DNA from: Candidatus Aenigmatarchaeota archaeon
Lineage (GTDB): Archaea > Aenigmatarchaeota > Aenigmatarchaeia > QMZP01 > JAFGSV01
Direction of reading: 5' to 3'
Assembly (NCBI GenBank): GCA_030624445.1
Contig: JAUXKD010000041.1
Span: 1 to 5,542 of the forward strand
DNA: 5,542 nucleotides
Below are positions 4,636-5,542 of the stretch, one piece after another (positions within the stretch are counted from its first letter, which is position 1; every line of letters begins with the position of its first letter). The notes below the pieces were generated by a model. That model ran no database searches. It had not been told where the DNA came from and worked only from the letters and a program-made list of their open reading frames with translations. The position numbers and the translations under genes were made by a program.

Positions 4636-4645
4636 CCGCATTTTT
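4630..4645 (+). terminator. Palindrome plus T-run, probable terminator of the tRNA gene
   Basis: ATGCGGCCGCAT (4630-4641) is a perfect 12-bp palindrome, and five T residues (4641-4645) follow it on the plus strand. Oligo-T on the non-template strand is the main archaeal termination signal. It lies about 20-30 bp after the mature tRNA 3' end, a suitable distance. The rest of the gap up to 4679 holds no gene that I can support. Confidence 0.5.
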
Positions 4646-4679
4646 GTCCGAGGTTCGCGGTTCAGGGGTACCAGGGAAA

Positions 4680-4688
4680 TTATTTAAT
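4680..4688 (+). promoter_or_regulatory. TATA-like box of the M50 protease gene, leaderless promoter
   Basis: TTATTTAAT is centred about 26 bp before the ATG at 4710, so the predicted transcript starts at the start codon. No Shine-Dalgarno sequence precedes the ATG (the bases before it are CCAATAGACTTT). Confidence 0.55.
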
Positions 4689-4709
4689 AGCCTTCTTCCA
4701 ATAGACTTT

Positions 4710-5542
4710 ATGGACTGGTATTTTATTTCGGTTTTGGTATTTATCCTGTTTCTTGCGGTGATCATCTACAGGGACAGGAAGAAGTTCACAAGGGAGTCCA
4801 TCCTCTTGCTGAGAAAGACCAAACGGGGAAGGGGACTGCTGATAAAAATAGGCACCAGGTTCCCCAGGGGCTGGAAACTGGTGGGATACGTATCAGTTGC
4901 CACGGGATTCGTTGTCTCTGTGCTCGGCGTCAAAATGCTAATCGACAATGTTATAACGGCCTTCGTGGCGAAGGTTTCCACTCCGAGCCTGGCTCTCCTT
5001 GTGCCATCCTTTACTTCCGAGCCCGTGTTCGGTTACGGCTTTCTTGGGGTACCCTTCTGGTACTGGATAATATGCATAGCGCTGCTCGTGCTGGTGCACG
5101 AGGGCTTTCACGGCATCTTCGCTGCGAGGGAGGGGGTCAGAATAAAGTCACTGGGATTCGGCATCCTTGCTGTCCTTCCTCTGGCTTTCGTCGAACCCGA
5201 CGAGAAGCAGCTGGAGAAAAAGGGTCTCTGGCCCATGCTCAGGGTTTTTTCCGCGGGATCCTTTGCGAATTTCCTGCTGGCGGGCCTGACCCTGGCGGTG
5301 ATCATATTCATGGTCACTTCCATATTCACCGCTACGGGAGTCGCATTTGGCATTTCCTCGAATATGCCTTATCCGGCAACCCGGATAAGCCTGTCATCGA
5401 TCCAGAAAATAGGGGACGTTCCCGTGGAGGGAATGGAAGATATCAAAGACGCCCTAGCCACGTTCGGGGAGAACGACACCATGGAAATAAAAACGGCGAA
5501 CAACACCTTCCTGCTCAAGAAAATCCTTTTTGTCCGGCAACT
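4710..5542 (+). CDS. Site-2 protease family (peptidase M50) membrane metalloprotease, 3'-truncated
   Basis: The frame is open from the ATG at 4710 to the window edge, giving 277 residues of an incomplete protein. Site-2 proteases cut substrates inside or next to the membrane, often in signalling. The zinc motif HEGFH (H130, E131, H134) sits in a hydrophobic helix (ICIALLVLVHEGFHGIF). It is followed by GFGILAVLPLAFVEPDE (149-165) and then RVFSAGSFANFLLAG (178-192), the SAG..N element of archaeal M50 proteins. Membrane segments are seen at about 4-20, 59-79, 116-136, 147-161 and 185-206. Residues from about 226 (ISLSSIQKIGDVPVEGMEDIKDAL) look like the start of a PDZ-like domain, normal after the catalytic core in this family. 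A second catalytic Asp motif, if present, is beyond the window. Its substrate is unknown. The leaderless start is supported by the TATA-like box at 4680-4688. Confidence 0.9.
   Translation, partial: MDWYFISVLVFILFLAVIIYRDRKKFTRESILLLRKTKRGRGLLIKIGTRFPRGWKLVGYVSVATGFVVSVLGVKMLIDNVITAFVAKVSTPSLALLVPSFTSEPVFGYGFLGVPFWYWIICIALLVLVHEGFHGIFAAREGVRIKSLGFGILAVLPLAFVEPDEKQLEKKGLWPMLRVFSAGSFANFLLAGLTLAVIIFMVTSIFTATGVAFGISSNMPYPATRISLSSIQKIGDVPVEGMEDIKDALATFGENDTMEIKTANNTFLLKKILFVRQ

Overview
The window is archaeal. Evidence: the C-terminal part of an archaeal/eukaryotic-type ribosomal protein uS15, a complete eS1 (S3Ae), RNA polymerase subunit D with its Fe-S insertion, a GAN/RecJ-type DHH exonuclease, TATA-like boxes about 25 bp upstream of several start codons (apparently leaderless mRNAs), and a tRNA gene interrupted by bulge-helix-bulge introns. 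Base composition is moderate, near 50% G+C by eye. The lineage cannot be fixed from the window. The atypical tRNA introns, rpoD lying outside the S13-S4-S11 cluster, and a fragmented translation neighbourhood would suit a DPANN-type (for example Micrarchaeota-like) genome. That placement is a guess.

Left part (1-3307), information processing. The 3' end of rpsO (uS15) converges on a minus-strand gene for a membrane-anchored protein with a long charged/proline linker and a predicted C-terminal OB-fold. That gene is divergent from recJ/gan, which is followed by rps3ae (eS1). uS15, RecJ/GAN and eS1 are commonly neighbours in archaea; here the OB-fold gene is inserted in the opposite direction. 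The recJ frame runs 89 nt into rps3ae, and this overlap encodes a C-terminal tail resembling a PCNA-interacting peptide.

Middle part (3340-4336), minus strand. rpoD (RNA polymerase D/Rpb3) is followed by a 64-residue two-helix membrane protein whose TATA-like box overlaps the rpoD stop codon.

Right part (4376-5542), plus strand. A tRNA-Leu gene (4424-4611) shares an AT-rich intergenic region with rpoD. It carries two predicted introns, one in the D loop (60 nt) and one in the T loop (44 nt). Removing both gives an 84-nt class II tRNA with all stems paired and the very unusual anticodon AAG. A palindrome plus T-run follows it, then the 5' part of a leaderless site-2 protease (peptidase M50) gene that runs off the window.

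The most notable items are the doubly interrupted tRNA-Leu with A at position 34, and the out-of-frame recJ/rps3ae overlap with a possible PIP-box at the end of RecJ.
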